Of a stretch of 5,881 nt of DNA, positions 5,289 through 5,881 are shown one piece after another (the stretch's first letter is position 1; each line of letters starts with the position of its first letter). The notes under the pieces are model-generated. The model did no database searches. It had not been told where the DNA came from and saw nothing but the letters and a program-made list of their open reading frames with translations. Source of the DNA: Acidimicrobiia bacterium (lineage in GTDB: Bacteria; Actinomycetota; Acidimicrobiia; Acidimicrobiales; Acidimicrobilacustridaceae); contig JAEMTX010000119.1 in NCBI GenBank assembly GCA_016462055.1, positions 1-5,881 on the forward strand, written 5' to 3'. A program made the translations under genes and the position numbers.

Positions 5289-5881
5289 TTGAGTTCACCT
5301 AAGCGGGGCCTTGTGTGGCTCCTCAGCGTTCTTGTCGCAGTCGGCCTTATCGCCGGCGCTTGCGGCTCGAGCTCCTCAGATTCCTCGTCGAGCACCACAA
5401 AAGCGGCGTCGAAGTACGACTACAAGTCCCTCAGCGGAACCCTCAATGGTTCCGGTGCAACCTTCCCGAAGAACTTTTATGAAGACGCAATGGCGTCCTT
5501 TAAGTCGGACGCTTCTAGCGTCACTGTGAACTACAACGCCGTTGGCTCAGGCCAGGGCAAGAAGGACCTTGCTGCCGGTACCTCCGATTGGGCAGGTTCG
5601 GACAGCCTTGTGAAGGACGATGAAAAGGCCAACTTCAAGGGCCCGTTTCTCTACTTCCCCACGGTTGCGGCCCCGATCACGGTGTCATACAACCTCTCTG
5701 GCGTGAAAGAACTCAAGCTTTCGCCTGAAACCCTTGCCAAGATTTTTATGGGCACGATCACCACATGGAACGACGCGGCGATTGCCGCCGATAATTCTGG
5801 TGTCACCCTTCCGAACACGGCGATTACCGTTGCCGTTCGCTCCGACGGTTCGGGTACAACTTCGAACTTCTCGAAGTATCT
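5289..5881 (+). CDS. pstS: Phosphate ABC transporter substrate-binding lipoprotein PstS (5' part)
   Basis: PstS captures phosphate outside the membrane and delivers it to the PstC-PstA-PstB importer. The window shows 197 codons; the 3' end is cut off. The N-terminus has a basic start, a hydrophobic run (about residues 8-24) and a lipobox ending at C25 (IAGAC), then a Ser-rich linker, so the protein is a membrane-anchored lipoprotein. Phosphate-binding segments appear in order: GSGATFP (54-60), NAVGSGQG (83-90), WAGSD with D105, and R184 with DGSGTT (186-191). These match the ligand loops of E. coli PstS, including its Asp56, Arg135 and Ser-Gly-Thr. FMGTITTWND is a further family signature. 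The PHO-box-like array upstream suggests induction by phosphate starvation. pstC, pstA and pstB are expected beyond the window, which I cannot see. Confidence 0.97.
   Translation, partial: MSSPKRGLVWLLSVLVAVGLIAGACGSSSSDSSSSTTKAASKYDYKSLSGTLNGSGATFPKNFYEDAMASFKSDASSVTVNYNAVGSGQGKKDLAAGTSDWAGSDSLVKDDEKANFKGPFLYFPTVAAPITVSYNLSGVKELKLSPETLAKIFMGTITTWNDAAIAADNSGVTLPNTAITVAVRSDGSGTTSNFSKY

Noticed and set aside
1..5881. CRISPR array or toxin-antitoxin module
   Set aside because: No regularly spaced repeats other than the PHO-type units, and no protein pair of that kind. The small gene before ppk1 has no toxin or antitoxin features.

Overview
The window looks like a chromosome piece from an actinobacterium of moderate GC content, plausibly of the Acidimicrobiia type; that lineage guess is inference. 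Supporting signs: a polyphosphate kinase followed directly by a MutT1-type Nudix gene, a linkage also known in mycobacteria; an ArsI/CadI protein that reads very much like the mycobacterial CadI; an ArsR with an N-terminal cysteine pair as in corynebacteria; GTG and TTG starts; and an apparent 11-bp-period PHO-box array of the actinobacterial kind in front of pstS.

Region 1 (1-262) holds the end of an unidentified rightward transcription unit, closed by a strong hairpin-plus-T-tract terminator (117-146), then a probable promoter region. Region 2 (263-3102, + strand) is a compact polyphosphate/nucleotide operon: an uncharacterised 88-residue protein whose stop overlaps the start of ppk1, the full-length Ppk1 (704 aa), and three bases later a single-domain Nudix hydrolase.

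Region 3 (3136-5151) is an arsenic/metalloid resistance cluster. On the minus strand, arsI/cadI, an AqpS-type aquaglyceroporin and arsC have overlapping stop and start codons, so they form one operon. arsR is divergent on the plus strand, and the 101-bp gap between arsR and arsI carries a long palindrome suited to an ArsR operator. The likely logic: arsenate is reduced by ArsC, arsenite leaves passively through the channel, organoarsenicals or Cd are handled by ArsI/CadI, and ArsR represses until metalloid binds its cysteines. No ArsB, Acr3 or ArsA pump is present in the window.

Region 4 (5152-5881) contains a PHO-box-like array and the 5' two thirds or so of pstS, the phosphate-binding lipoprotein of the high-affinity Pst importer, cut off by the window end. 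The arsenate cluster therefore lies between polyphosphate synthesis and phosphate uptake. This makes sense because arsenate enters cells through phosphate transporters.

Nothing here is clearly an undescribed system. The best candidates for new biology are the small protein coupled to Ppk1, the pump-less ArsI-AqpS-ArsC operon, and the four-cysteine ArsR.
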